The notes: generated by a model from the sequence alone, not told the origin. A DNA stretch of 64,000 nt from JAZKHT01 sp040385245 (GCA_040385245.1 JAZKHT010000007.1:186001-250000), one strand, 5' to 3'. Shown: positions 31,992 to 41,133, numbered from the stretch's first letter. Program-made: numbers and translations.

Positions 31992-33286
31992 GCGGCAAGC
32001 TGCCTTTCCACGGCCCGCGTGCGCATCGCGTCGACGACATCGACGGCCGAGGCAAAGCCGTCCTCGTGAAAGCCGTTCTTCATCCACGCGCCGCAGAACC
32101 ATGTGTTGTTGGTGCCGTTCATCGCGCGAACGCTGTCCTGCGCGGCCAAGGCCGCCAGATCGTAGACCGGGTGGCGGAAGGTCACGACATCGTGGATCAG
32201 GCTGTCCTTGATCGGCTTGGTCGAATTCAGCGTGACAAACAGCGGGTCGTCTTGCGGGATGGGCTGCAACGAGTTCATCCAGTAGGTCAGGTCGATCCGG
32301 TCCGTGGCCCCACCCTTGGGCTGCACATAGACCCAGCTTGACCAGACCTTGCGCGACTTGGGCATCACGCTGGTGTCGGCGTGCAAGACAGCCTCGTTCG
32401 GTTGATAGCGCACGGCGGACAGGGCCGCCCGTTCCGACGGCGACGGATCGGACAGCAGGCGCAGGGCATCGTCGGAATGGGTGGCAAAGATCACCTCGTC
32501 AAACATCTCCCATTCCGCACCGTTGGCACGGATCAGGACCCCAGCACCGTCGCGGCGAACCCCGGCGATGGGGCAACCGGTACGGATATCGACGCCGCGC
32601 TGTTCAAGCGACGCCTGCAAGCGGCGCACGTATTCGACCGAGCCGCCCTTGACCGTATACCATTGGTGCTGGCCGGTGTGATGCAGCAGGGCGTGGTTTT
32701 TCATGAACCGCACCAGCGCCTGCGCGGGAAAGTCCAGAATACCGGTCGTCGGCGTCGACCAGATCGCGCCCGACAGGGGCGTGATGTAATAATCGCGAAA
32801 CCAAGCCCCGGTGCCGATGCGGGCCAGCAGATCACGGATGGTCAGGCTGGGGTCCTGGGCGTGCAGGAAGGCCATCTTGTTGAACCGCAGGATGTCGGAA
32901 CACATCGACAGGAACCGCGGGTCAACCGCATTGCGTTTTTGCGCAAACAACGCACCCAGACTGGCAAGGCCATATTCCAGCCGCCCCCCGTCGATGGATG
33001 CCCCAAAGCTCATACTGCTTTCGGTCACGGGAACGTTAAGCTTTTCAAACAGGTTCACCAGATTCGGATAATTGACCTTGTTGTAGACGATAAAGCCGGT
33101 ATCCACAGGTTGATCGCCCCGCTTGCCCGCAATCACGGTCCGGGCGTGCCCACCCAGACGACCTTCGGATTCGAACAAGACCACGGAATTGTCATCAGCC
33201 AGCAGATGGGCGGCGGCCATGCCGGAGATTCCGCCCCCGATGATTGCGATACGACGGGGAACGGCACCAAGGGTCTCGAACGGCAT
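31988..33286 (-). CDS. FAD-dependent amine-oxidase-like protein (first gene of RpoE-linked operon)
   Basis: 432 residues. The FAD motif is IAIIGGGISGMAAAHLLA, with RLGGHARTV after it. C-terminal NNTWFCGAWMKNGFHEDGFAS is the distal FAD contact of this family. It resembles the NAD/FAD-binding proteins paired with DUF1365 and is of the cfaA/RSP_1091 kind known in R. sphaeroides, where it is controlled by RpoE; the chemistry is probably desaturation or oxidation of a lipid chain. ATG 33286 is chosen: an upstream ATG at 33334 lies before the predicted transcription start. Confidence 0.87.
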   Translation of the reverse strand: MPFETLGAVPRRIAIIGGGISGMAAAHLLADDNSVVLFESEGRLGGHARTVIAGKRGDQPVDTGFIVYNKVNYPNLVNLFEKLNVPVTESSMSFGASIDGGRLEYGLASLGALFAQKRNAVDPRFLSMCSDILRFNKMAFLHAQDPSLTIRDLLARIGTGAWFRDYYITPLSGAIWSTPTTGILDFPAQALVRFMKNHALLHHTGQHQWYTVKGGSVEYVRRLQASLEQRGVDIRTGCPIAGVRRDGAGVLIRANGAEWEMFDEVIFATHSDDALRLLSDPSPSERAALSAVRYQPNEAVLHADTSVMPKSRKVWSSWVYVQPKGGATDRIDLTYWMNSLQPIPQDDPLFVTLNSTKPIKDSLIHDVVTFRHPVYDLAALAAQDSVRAMNGTNNTWFCGAWMKNGFHEDGFASAVDVVDAMRTRAVERQLAA

Positions 33287-33317
33287 GGGCAGGCTTTCTG
33301 TTTGGAACGTGGTATGG

Positions 33318-33347
33318 CTTTTACGGGGTGGCATGGGGTTTGGATCA
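33318..33347 (-). promoter_or_regulatory. RpoE-type promoter for the flavin-oxidase operon
   Basis: On the minus strand TGATCC (33347-33342) is followed after exactly 18 bases by TAAAAG (33323-33318). This matches the TGATC-N18-TA pattern described for Rhodobacter RpoE. It predicts transcription from about 33311 and a short leader before ATG 33286. Confidence 0.85.
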
Positions 33348-33412
33348 ACCTGTCAACTTTTTTGGACAGGCGGAACTTGACAAAGAATTTTGCTGCAACA
33401 ATTCGGTTTGTG

Positions 33413-33442
33413 TGATCCATCGGGCACCCTACGGCGTAAAAG
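33413..33442 (+). promoter_or_regulatory. RpoE-type autoregulatory promoter for rpoE-chrR
   Basis: TGATCC (33413-33418), 18 bases, TAAAAG (33437-33442). It is the same twelve defined bases and the same spacing as the divergent promoter at 33318-33347. Transcription should start near 33449, about 120 bases before the preferred rpoE ATG. Confidence 0.87.
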
Positions 33443-33566
33443 CCATAAGATGTTCGATGTACGTCAGACCGAAAAAACGGATGCAGCGACCTTGGCGCAG
33501 CAATATGCTACGTCCAAACATTGGGTTACGCGCCGGAAGGATGGGTCTGCCGTGGCGGCGGATGGA

Positions 33567-34097
33567 ATGGAAACGGATTGGACGGCACTGCTGCGGCAGG
33601 TGCGCGATCATCAGGACAAGGTCGCGTTTGCGGCGCTGTTCCGGCACTTTGCCCCACGGGTGAAGGCCTTTTTGATGAAGTCGGGCGCTGATGCGGCACT
33701 GGCAGAAGAATGCGCGCAGGATGTCATGGCGACGCTGTGGCAGAAGGCCCATCTGTTCGATCCGACGCGGGCGTCGGTGGCGACATGGATTTTCACCATC
33801 GCCCGCAACAGACGGATTGACGCGCTGCGCAAGGCGCGACGGCCCGAACCCGAAGACCTGCCCTGGGGGCCGGAGCCTGAACCCGATCAGGCCGACGCGC
33901 TTGAGATGCAGCAAGAAACCGAACGGCTGGGCGAGGCGCTTGCCCAGCTACCCGAAAAACAGCGTGCGCTGATCGTTCGGGCCTATTACGGCGACCTCTC
34001 GCATTCCGAGATTGCCGCCGAGACGGGCCTGCCGCTTGGAACGATCAAGTCACGGATCAGACTGGCGCTGGATCGACTGCGCCACCAGATGAGTTGA
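33567..34097 (+). CDS. rpoE: Group IV RNA polymerase sigma factor RpoE (singlet-oxygen type)
   Basis: 176 residues from ATG 33567. Region 2 is present (AAFLMKSG-like helix, ECAQDVMATLWQKAHLFDP, VATWIFTIARNRRIDALRKA) and region 4 ends the protein (LSHSEIAAETGLPLGTIKSR). The neighbouring ChrR and divergent operon identify it as the ECF11-type sigma that answers singlet oxygen in Rhodobacter. The start is uncertain: GTG 33552 with GGAAGG upstream is a fair alternative; ATG 33450 would be at the predicted transcription start. chrR follows 14 bases later. Confidence 0.93.
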   Translation: METDWTALLRQVRDHQDKVAFAALFRHFAPRVKAFLMKSGADAALAEECAQDVMATLWQKAHLFDPTRASVATWIFTIARNRRIDALRKARRPEPEDLPWGPEPEPDQADALEMQQETERLGEALAQLPEKQRALIVRAYYGDLSHSEIAAETGLPLGTIKSRIRLALDRLRHQMS

Positions 34098-34111
34098 AGG
34101 CGAGACGACGA

Positions 34112-34756
34112 ATGACCATCCGGCACCACCTTTCAGATCAGCTTTTGATGGCCTATGCGGCAGGCGACCTGCCCGAGGCGTTCAATCTGGTTGTGGCAAC
34201 CCATGTATCGCTGTGTGACGACTGTCGCGCCCGCTCTGCCGCGTTCGACGCGGTGGGGGGTGTGGTGATCGAAGACAGCGGTGCGGTGGACATGGCCGAG
34301 GGCAGTTTGCAGGCGATGCTGGCGCGGCTTGACGATCTGCCTGCCACACCGGCACCCGCGCCGACACGCGCGGCGGGGATCTTTCCGGCGCCGTTGGTCG
34401 ATTATGTCGGTGGCGATCCAGGCAAGGTGAAGTGGCGGTCCATTGGCATGGGGGTCAAACAGGCGATCCTGCCGACGGGGCGCGATGCATCGGCGCGGTT
34501 GTTGTACATCCCGGCGGGTCAGGCTGTGCCCGACCATGGCCACCGTGGGCTGGAATTGACGTTGGTGCTGCAAGGCGCATTCCGCGACGACTCTGACCGG
34601 TTCGGCCGTGGCGACGTCGAGATCGCAGACGAGGCGATGGAACACACACCCGTCGCCGAAGACGGCGAGGCCTGCATTTGTCTGGCCGCGACCGATGCGC
34701 CACTGCGGTTCAACGCGCTGCTGCCTCGTCTGGCGCAGCCTTTCTTTCGCATCTAG
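34112..34756 (+). CDS. chrR: Zinc-binding anti-sigma factor ChrR
   Basis: 214 residues. The anti-sigma domain has its zinc ligands at His6, His31, Cys35 and Cys38 (ATHVSLCDDC), the same positions reported for R. sphaeroides ChrR. The C-terminal cupin domain has metal ligands in PDHGHRGLELT (His142, His144, Glu148) and EHTP (His178). ChrR holds RpoE inactive until singlet oxygen triggers its proteolysis. ATG 34112 follows GAAGG; a TTG six codons earlier overlaps the rpoE stop and is less likely. All functional residues are intact. Confidence 0.95.
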   Translation: MTIRHHLSDQLLMAYAAGDLPEAFNLVVATHVSLCDDCRARSAAFDAVGGVVIEDSGAVDMAEGSLQAMLARLDDLPATPAPAPTRAAGIFPAPLVDYVGGDPGKVKWRSIGMGVKQAILPTGRDASARLLYIPAGQAVPDHGHRGLELTLVLQGAFRDDSDRFGRGDVEIADEAMEHTPVAEDGEACICLAATDAPLRFNALLPRLAQPFFRI

Positions 34757-34776
34757 AATCGGGTCGCGACGCCGGT

Positions 34777-35295
34777 TCAAAGACCGCACAAGCGCACAGC
34801 GATGATCGGGCCACCGGTGATCTGCGCGGCCCCCTCTGTCAGGATCAGGTCATGGCGGGCAATGGCTGTGCCGTTGATCATGGCATCTGCCAGCGCAAAC
34901 AGCGCCAGCGTGCAGCCTGCGGGCAGGCTGGCATCCCGTTCCACCGTAACGGTCGGATGCGGCAAGACCCGGTCCGTCATCACGTTGAAATCGTCGGACG
35001 GGGCGGTGACGCGCAGTGCCGTGACAGCCACATCCCCCGGAAAGGCGACCGGCACCAACGGGGCGCAGGTCAGGTCGACCCCCGGCCCGTTCAGGCGAAA
35101 GCCGGGGCCTGTAATCACGGTCAGGTTCCGGTCAATCCCCGGCAGCATTGAAAACGGGCCGTTTTCCACCACCGACGCCATCGACAACCGCCACAGCAGG
35201 CCCTGCGGACCATCGACGCGCAGCAGTTCGACCGTGGTCCCCTTGCCGTTGGCCCAGGGCATCGTGCGATAATCGACGCGCGTCAGGTGTCTCAT
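34777..35295 (-). CDS. HutD/Ves family protein
   Basis: 172 residues. DYRTMPWANGKGTTVELLRVDGPQGLLWRLSMASVVENGPFS, PGIDRNLTVITGPGFRL and CAPLVPVAFPGD are the HutD/Ves cupin-like blocks. HutD is linked to histidine utilisation and Ves to cold response in E. coli; the biochemical role is unknown. No hut genes lie nearby. It overlaps rmuC by ATGA and converges with chrR. Confidence 0.85.
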   Translation of the reverse strand: MRHLTRVDYRTMPWANGKGTTVELLRVDGPQGLLWRLSMASVVENGPFSMLPGIDRNLTVITGPGFRLNGPGVDLTCAPLVPVAFPGDVAVTALRVTAPSDDFNVMTDRVLPHPTVTVERDASLPAGCTLALFALADAMINGTAIARHDLILTEGAAQITGGPIIAVRLCGL

Positions 35296-36449
35296 TCGGC
35301 TGCGTTCGGCGCGATCAGGGGTGCGGTCTGTACGCTGAGTTCCTCAAAATCAAAGTTGTCCAGACGGCGGGCACGCTTGGTGGCCTTGTCCGACGATATC
35401 TTGATTTCTTCAATGTCCTTGGCCGCCTGACCAAAATGGCGGTCCAGATTTTCGACCCGTAGGCCAAGTCGTTCAACGTCTTTGTAAAGCTCGGCCAGTT
35501 CGCGCCGGATGGCCCCGGCCTGTTCGCGCATGCGGGCGTCTTTCAGCACGGCACGCATGGTGTTCAGCGTGGCCATGCAGGTGGTGGGCGATACGATCCA
35601 GACCTTGGCCGCGAACCCTTCGCGCACGACATCCGGAAAGTTCGCGTGAAGTTCGGCATAGACCGCCTCGGACGGCAGAAACATCAAAGCGCCATCGGCA
35701 GTTTCCCCTTCGAGGATGTATTTTTCCGATATCGCACGGATATGGGCGCGCACCGCACCGCGCAACATTTGGCCGGCGGCGGTGGCTTGTTGCGGGGTTT
35801 CGGCGCGGCGCAGCGCTTCGTATGCCTCAAGCGGGAATTTCGCGTCGATCACAATGGGACCGGGCGGGTTGGGCAGGTGCACCAGACAATCTGCGCGCTT
35901 GCCGTTCGACAGCGTCGCCTGCATGGTAAAGGCATCAGATGGCAGCGCCTTCAGCACGATGTCGTGCAACTGAATCTCACCAAACGCGCCACGGGTCTGC
36001 TTGTTCGACAGGATGTCCTGCAACGACAGCACGTTACCGGACAGCTTTTCGATATTCGCCTGCGCCTTGTCGATGGTTTCCAGCCGTTGCTGCAACTCGC
36101 CCAAAGATCTGGCCGTGCGGGTGGAAGAGCCGTGAAGTTGTTCGCCCATGGCGCGCTGCACTTCGGCCAGACGTTGCTCCATCACCTTCAACATCGCGGA
36201 TTGGCTGACTGCCTGCGATTCCGACACATGATGCAGACCACCGGCCAGACGTTCCTGACCTTCGGACAGTTTCTGCACCCGGCTGGACAACCACCCCATT
36301 TCGCGCAGCATCGGCTCGGCCATCTTGGCAGACCGCCCCGCTGCGCGCAGGGTGGCCAGCAGGACCAGCACCAACAGCGCCAGCGCGCCACCGATCAGCA
36401 AGACGGCAGGGTCGTTCCATGCGTAGGTGGTGCCGCCAAGGGTAATCAT
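35292..36449 (-). CDS. rmuC: DNA recombination protein RmuC homologue
   Basis: 385 residues. One N-terminal membrane segment (AVLLIGGALALLVLVLLATL), a coiled-coil region (about residues 40-140), then the RmuC nuclease-like domain: GAFGEIQLHDIVLKALP, VIDAKFPLEAYEALRRAE and LMFLPSEAVYAELHANFPDVV. RmuC restrains inversion between short inverted repeats in E. coli. It overlaps both mutL and the HutD gene by four bases, so it is probably translated along with MutL. Confidence 0.9.
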   Translation of the reverse strand: MITLGGTTYAWNDPAVLLIGGALALLVLVLLATLRAAGRSAKMAEPMLREMGWLSSRVQKLSEGQERLAGGLHHVSESQAVSQSAMLKVMEQRLAEVQRAMGEQLHGSSTRTARSLGELQQRLETIDKAQANIEKLSGNVLSLQDILSNKQTRGAFGEIQLHDIVLKALPSDAFTMQATLSNGKRADCLVHLPNPPGPIVIDAKFPLEAYEALRRAETPQQATAAGQMLRGAVRAHIRAISEKYILEGETADGALMFLPSEAVYAELHANFPDVVREGFAAKVWIVSPTTCMATLNTMRAVLKDARMREQAGAIRRELAELYKDVERLGLRVENLDRHFGQAAKDIEEIKISSDKATKRARRLDNFDFEELSVQTAPLIAPNAAE

Positions 36450-38281
36450 CGCCGTCCGAACAGCCGTTCGATATCGGTCAGTTTCAGTTCAACATAGGTG
36501 GGCCGCCCGTGGTTGCACTGGCCCGAGTGGGGCGTCGCCTCCATCTCGCGCAGCAGGGCGTTCATTTCGTCGCCGCGCATTTGCCGACCGGACCGGATCG
36601 AGCCGTGACATGCCATGCGGGACAACACCGCCTCGATCCTGGCCTGAACAAGCTGACTGTCGCCCAGATCGGCCAATTCATCCAGCACGTCGCGGATCAG
36701 GGCGGCCGCACTGACGGGGCCAAGGATGGCGGGGGTCTCGCGCACGGCAATCGCGCTGCCGCCAAAGGGTTCGATGGTCAGGCCAAGACGATGCAGATCG
36801 GCGGCGGCGTCCAGTATCCGCGCGGCATCATTCGGCGACAGTTCAACGATTTCGGGGATCAGCAGCGCCTGCGCGGTGATGCCCGTGTCGGCCATCTGGC
36901 GTTTCAGCCGTTCATAGACCAGCCGTTCATGCGCGGCATGTTGATCGACGATGACGATGCCCTGCGCCGTCTGGGCGATGATGTAGTTTTCATGCACCTG
37001 CGCACGGGCCGCCCCCAATGGGCGGTCGATGGCATCACCGCTGGGTGCCTCGATCCGGGCCGTCGGGCCTTCGGCAAAACCGGGTTGCGGGGCCTGAAAG
37101 GCAAAAGAACGCGACAATGCCGCGTTTGACGGGCGGTCCATCTGATAGACGCGGGGGGGTTCGGCCTGCTCGCCTTCGGGTCGCAGTGCGGCGATGGTGG
37201 CATCGGCCACGGTGCTGCTGGCACGATGCCCCGCCCCGGCCAGTGCGGTGCGCAAGCCGGTGATGATCAGGGACCGGACCCCTTCAGGCTCGCGAAAGCG
37301 GACTTCGGATTTCGCGGGATGAACGTTCACATCCACCCGTTCAGGATCGCAGGTCAGTGTCAGAACGGCGGCGGGGTGGCGGTCGCGCGACAGGAAATCG
37401 AAATAAGCCACCCGCAGCGCGCCATACAACATCCGGTCCAGCACCGGGCGACCGTTGACAAACAGATATTGCTGCACCGACGATCCGCGCGAATAGGTGG
37501 GCAGGGCGGCATATCCGGTCAGGCGAAGACCATCCCGGTCCACGTCGATTTTCAGGGCGTTGTCGATGAAATCGCCGCCGATGACCGTGGCAAGCCGACC
37601 GTGCAGCGCATCGAAGAAGTCGCCGGGGTTCGGATCGGCGCGGAACATCACGCGCCCCTCGCCCCCACCTGACACATCGCGCAAGGTAAAGCCCACCTGC
37701 GGTTCGGCCATGGCAAGGCGGCGGACGACATCGGCGATGGCCTGCGATTCTGCACGGTCCGTGCGCAGGAATTTCAACCGCGCCGGGGTGGCGTAGAACA
37801 GATCGCGCAGCTCCACGACCGTGCCACGGGTCAGGGCGGCGGGCTTAACCGTCCCCATGCGACCCCCTTCGACCTGCAGGCTGGCCGCCTGTTCGCCTGC
37901 CGTGCGCGATGTCAGGGTCAGGCGGCCCACCGCGCCAAGGCTGGGCAGCGCTTCGCCCCGAAAGCCGAAGCTGTGGATGTTCAGCAGATCGGACCCGTCG
38001 ATTTTCGATGTGGCGTGGCGTGACAGCGCCAAGGGCAGATCGCCCGGCGACATGCCGCAGCCGTCGTCGGTGACCCGGATCAGCGTCTTGCCACCATCGG
38101 CGTAATCGATGGTGATCCGGCTGGCCCCGGCGTCCAGCGCGTTTTCCACCAGTTCCTTGACGGCAGAGGCGGGGCGTTCGACCACTTCGCCCGCCGCGAT
38201 GCGGTTGATGGCCGCCTCGTCCAGTTGGCGGATCACGGGGCGACCGGAGGCGTCGCTTATCTTGGGGGCGATGTGTGCCAT
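36446..38281 (-). CDS. mutL: DNA mismatch repair protein MutL (endonuclease type)
   Basis: 611 residues. The GHKL ATPase has IAAGEVVERPASAVKELVENALDAG, DDGCGM and HSFGFRGEALPSL. The C-terminus carries the endonuclease metal motif DQHAAHERLVYE (D-Q-H-A-x2-E-x4-E) and the associated CNHGRP and MACHGS segments. It should therefore nick DNA itself, as in organisms lacking MutH. ATG 38281 opens the gene; the 213 bases upstream show nothing recognisable. Confidence 0.95.
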   Translation of the reverse strand: MAHIAPKISDASGRPVIRQLDEAAINRIAAGEVVERPASAVKELVENALDAGASRITIDYADGGKTLIRVTDDGCGMSPGDLPLALSRHATSKIDGSDLLNIHSFGFRGEALPSLGAVGRLTLTSRTAGEQAASLQVEGGRMGTVKPAALTRGTVVELRDLFYATPARLKFLRTDRAESQAIADVVRRLAMAEPQVGFTLRDVSGGGEGRVMFRADPNPGDFFDALHGRLATVIGGDFIDNALKIDVDRDGLRLTGYAALPTYSRGSSVQQYLFVNGRPVLDRMLYGALRVAYFDFLSRDRHPAAVLTLTCDPERVDVNVHPAKSEVRFREPEGVRSLIITGLRTALAGAGHRASSTVADATIAALRPEGEQAEPPRVYQMDRPSNAALSRSFAFQAPQPGFAEGPTARIEAPSGDAIDRPLGAARAQVHENYIIAQTAQGIVIVDQHAAHERLVYERLKRQMADTGITAQALLIPEIVELSPNDAARILDAAADLHRLGLTIEPFGGSAIAVRETPAILGPVSAAALIRDVLDELADLGDSQLVQARIEAVLSRMACHGSIRSGRQMRGDEMNALLREMEATPHSGQCNHGRPTYVELKLTDIERLFGRR

Positions 38282-38494
38282 ACGCCTATATCTAGCAGGT
38301 CACGCGGGCCGGTGCCACAGATTCGGGCGCACAGGTTTGGACTTGTGGATCAACCCGAGATTGCAGTATTTACGCGACGTGCTGCGGGCACCAAGGCGCC
38401 AACTCACGGGGTTAGGAATCGTTTCGGACGTACGCAGAAGGACGCAGCACACCCTACGGGCGCGGCAGAATGAAATTGCCGCCACGTCTGGCCC

Positions 38495-39805
38495 CTATTC
38501 TATGGCCACGACGCCATCCGGTTGGCCCACCACCACAAAGCGCAGGGCGTCGGGCTGATACAGGCGGTTCGCCACGCGCTTTACGTCCTGAGGCGTCACC
38601 GCCATCACCTTGTCGTTGCGGGTTTTCGGGTAATCGGGGTCAAGACCGATCACCTGCATCCCCACAAGGATCGATGCAATGGGGCCGTTGCCATCGAACC
38701 GCAGCGGGTAAGACCCGGTCAGATAGGTCTGGGTCGCCTTCAACTCTGCCTCGGTGATGCCTTCGGTTGCAATCTTGGCCCATTCGGCGCGGATCACCTC
38801 GATCGCCTGGGCCACGTTGGCATTGGCGACGGACGCCTGTCCCAGCACCAATTCGGCATGATCATAGCCGACCAGATAGGTACCGATGCCATAGGTCAGG
38901 CCGCGCTTTTCGCGCACCTCTGTCATCAGGCGGGCGGTAAAGCGGCCACCGCCCAACACCTCGTTCAGGATGGTGGCGGCAAAGAAATCAGGATCGTCCC
39001 GCTTGATCCCGGCATGGCCGAACAGGATCACCGATTGCGGGCCGGGAAAATCGGTCACCGTCACACCGGCCGTCAGGCCAAGTTCGGCACGACCCGGCAG
39101 TGGCGCACCCGTTGCAGGCAGATCGCCCAGCAGCGTATCCAGCAACGCGCCCAGTTCCACTGCCGAGATATCGCCGGACGCCGCCACATAGATACGGTCG
39201 CGGGCAAGTGCGCCCTGATGCGCCGCGATGATGTCATCGCGGGTCAGCGCGGTGACCGATGCAATCGTGCCGTCACCTTTGCTGCCATAGGGATGGTCCG
39301 GAAAGGCCAGCGCGTTGAAGGTGCGGCTTGCCAGGGTTTCGGGGTCTTTCTCATCGGACCGCAGCCCCGCCAGAACCTGACCGCGCACCCGTTCCACGGC
39401 GTCGGCATCAAAACGCGGCTGGATCAGGGCTTTGCGCAACAAGTCTATCGCCTGATCGCGGTTTTCGGTCAGAAAGCGGGCTGACACGGCAATACCGTCT
39501 TCGTCTGACGAAAACCGGAAACTGGCGGCCAGACCGTCACGCGCGGCGGCAAATCCTTGGGCGTCCAGATCGGCAGCCCCTTCTTCGATCAAGGCCGTCA
39601 TCAGGTTAACCGCGCCACGTTTGCCGGGGGCATCCAGACTGGTGCCGCCACGAAACCGGATTTCCAGCGCGGTGAACGGGATGTTTGGTTCCTCCACCAG
39701 CCAAGCCTTGATCCCACCGGACGAGGTGACGGTCTGGATATCCACCGCCGCCTGCACGGGCAGGGCAAAGGCGATCATCATCAGTGCTGCGCGCAGCAAG
39801 TTCAT
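38495..39805 (-). CDS. M16 peptidase-like subunit lacking the zinc motif
   Basis: 436 residues with a signal peptide (LLRAALMMIAFALPVQAAV). At the place of HxxEH it has LMTALIEEGAADLD, so the zinc site is missing. The Arg/Tyr substrate-side motif is present in MTEVREKRGLTYGIG. This is the non-catalytic half of a two-gene M16B pair. ATG 39805 overlaps the stop of the catalytic partner upstream (ATGA). Confidence 0.9.
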   Translation of the reverse strand: MNLLRAALMMIAFALPVQAAVDIQTVTSSGGIKAWLVEEPNIPFTALEIRFRGGTSLDAPGKRGAVNLMTALIEEGAADLDAQGFAAARDGLAASFRFSSDEDGIAVSARFLTENRDQAIDLLRKALIQPRFDADAVERVRGQVLAGLRSDEKDPETLASRTFNALAFPDHPYGSKGDGTIASVTALTRDDIIAAHQGALARDRIYVAASGDISAVELGALLDTLLGDLPATGAPLPGRAELGLTAGVTVTDFPGPQSVILFGHAGIKRDDPDFFAATILNEVLGGGRFTARLMTEVREKRGLTYGIGTYLVGYDHAELVLGQASVANANVAQAIEVIRAEWAKIATEGITEAELKATQTYLTGSYPLRFDGNGPIASILVGMQVIGLDPDYPKTRNDKVMAVTPQDVKRVANRLYQPDALRFVVVGQPDGVVAIE

Positions 39806-41133
39806 TCCGCTTCCCCCTGCATCAACCATCCGGTCACTGCGCGCTTGCGGTCAAACACCTGCCGCGCCGCAGTCATCACATCATCGGGGGTCACGCTGTC
39901 CAGTACGGCAGGCCACTGTTTGACGTCGTCAGTCGACAGTCCGACCGACAACGCTTCGCCATAGCGGCGGGCCAGCCCGTTGGCATCATCGCGGGCATAG
40001 ATGTCGGCGGCGCGGATCTGTGCCTTGATGCGGGCAAAGGCCTGCGGATCGGGGCCGTCCTTCAGAAACGTGTCGATCACGCCATCCATCGCATCCTCGA
40101 CCTCTTGCAGCGACGTGTTGGGGGTTGGCACGACGATCAGGCCAAAAGTCGTGTCATCCACCGTCGTGCCATCGTAATAGGCCGAGGCATAGACCGCCTT
40201 TTGCGTGTCGAACTGCAAGGCGCGGGAAAGAACGGACGTGGTGCCGCTGCCCCCCAGCAATTCGGCCAGAATCGTCAACGCGGCGGCGGTCTTTTGATCA
40301 CCGGTGTCCCGTTCGGGCGCAAGGTAGGTGCGCGCAACATAGGGTTCGGACACACGGGCATCGGACAAGGACATGCGGCGTTCCGACAGTTGCGGCGGCT
40401 CGGACGGGCGGTCGCGGCTGACAATCCGGTCGGACGGTTCCAGCGGGGCGTAGTGTTCTTCGGCCAAAGCGCGCACCTGTTCCGGGGTCACATCCCCGGC
40501 CACGACCAGAATTGCATTGTTGGGCGCATAGTTCGCGGCGTAGAAATCCAGCGCGTCCTGACGGGTCAGCGTTTCAATCTCGTGCCGCCAGCCGATGATC
40601 GGCACGCCGTAGGGGTGGTTCAGGAACTGCGCGGCACGCATCTGTTCGTTCAACAGCCCGCCCGGGTTGGAATCGGTGCGCTGATTGCGTTCTTCCAGAA
40701 TGACGCTGCGTTCAGTCAGCACGTCCTGTTCAAGCAGACGCAGATCGCGCATCCGGTCTGCCTCAAGCTTCATCATCAGATCAAGACGGTCCGCCGCGAC
40801 GCGCTGGAAATAGGCGGTCTGGTCCCAACTGGTAAAGGCGTTGTCGTTGCCGCCCTGCGCCTCGACGATCTCGGAAAATTCACCGGGGCCGACATCATCG
40901 GTGCCCTTGAACATCAGGTGTTCCAGATAATGCGCGATGCCGGAATGGCCGGGCGGTTCATCGGCGGCACCGACGCGATACCAGACCATGTGAACCACGA
41001 CAGGCGCGCGGTGATCTTCGATCACCACAACCTGCATCCCGTTGCCAAGACTGAAATTGGTGACATCCTCGGCCAGTGCCGGAAGTGTCGCTGCATAACT
41101 TGTCACAAGGGCCATGCCCAGACGACGGAGCAT
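39802..41133 (-). CDS. M16 zinc peptidase, catalytic subunit
   Basis: 443 residues with an N-terminal signal peptide (VTSYAATLPALAE). The inverzincin motif HSGIAHYLEHLMFKG (HxxEH) is intact, with the distal Glu in AVILEERNQR-like context (VILEERNQRTDSNPGG). It lacks the clear R...Y motif that the partner has. Expected to act in the periplasm on peptides. ATG 41133 is chosen because it gives the signal peptide; the upstream frame is Arg-rich and overlaps DUF3035. Confidence 0.9.
   Translation of the reverse strand: MLRRLGMALVTSYAATLPALAEDVTNFSLGNGMQVVVIEDHRAPVVVHMVWYRVGAADEPPGHSGIAHYLEHLMFKGTDDVGPGEFSEIVEAQGGNDNAFTSWDQTAYFQRVAADRLDLMMKLEADRMRDLRLLEQDVLTERSVILEERNQRTDSNPGGLLNEQMRAAQFLNHPYGVPIIGWRHEIETLTRQDALDFYAANYAPNNAILVVAGDVTPEQVRALAEEHYAPLEPSDRIVSRDRPSEPPQLSERRMSLSDARVSEPYVARTYLAPERDTGDQKTAAALTILAELLGGSGTTSVLSRALQFDTQKAVYASAYYDGTTVDDTTFGLIVVPTPNTSLQEVEDAMDGVIDTFLKDGPDPQAFARIKAQIRAADIYARDDANGLARRYGEALSVGLSTDDVKQWPAVLDSVTPDDVMTAARQVFDRKRAVTGWLMQGEAE

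Noticed and set aside
33287..33334. Longer start (ATG 33334) for the flavin oxidase
   Set aside because: It lies upstream of the predicted transcription start at about 33311, and the added residues do not fit the Rossmann-fold start.
33390..33566. Longer rpoE starts at 33390 or 33450
   Set aside because: 33390 precedes the RpoE promoter; 33450 would make the mRNA leaderless. Sigma region 2 begins after ATG 33567.
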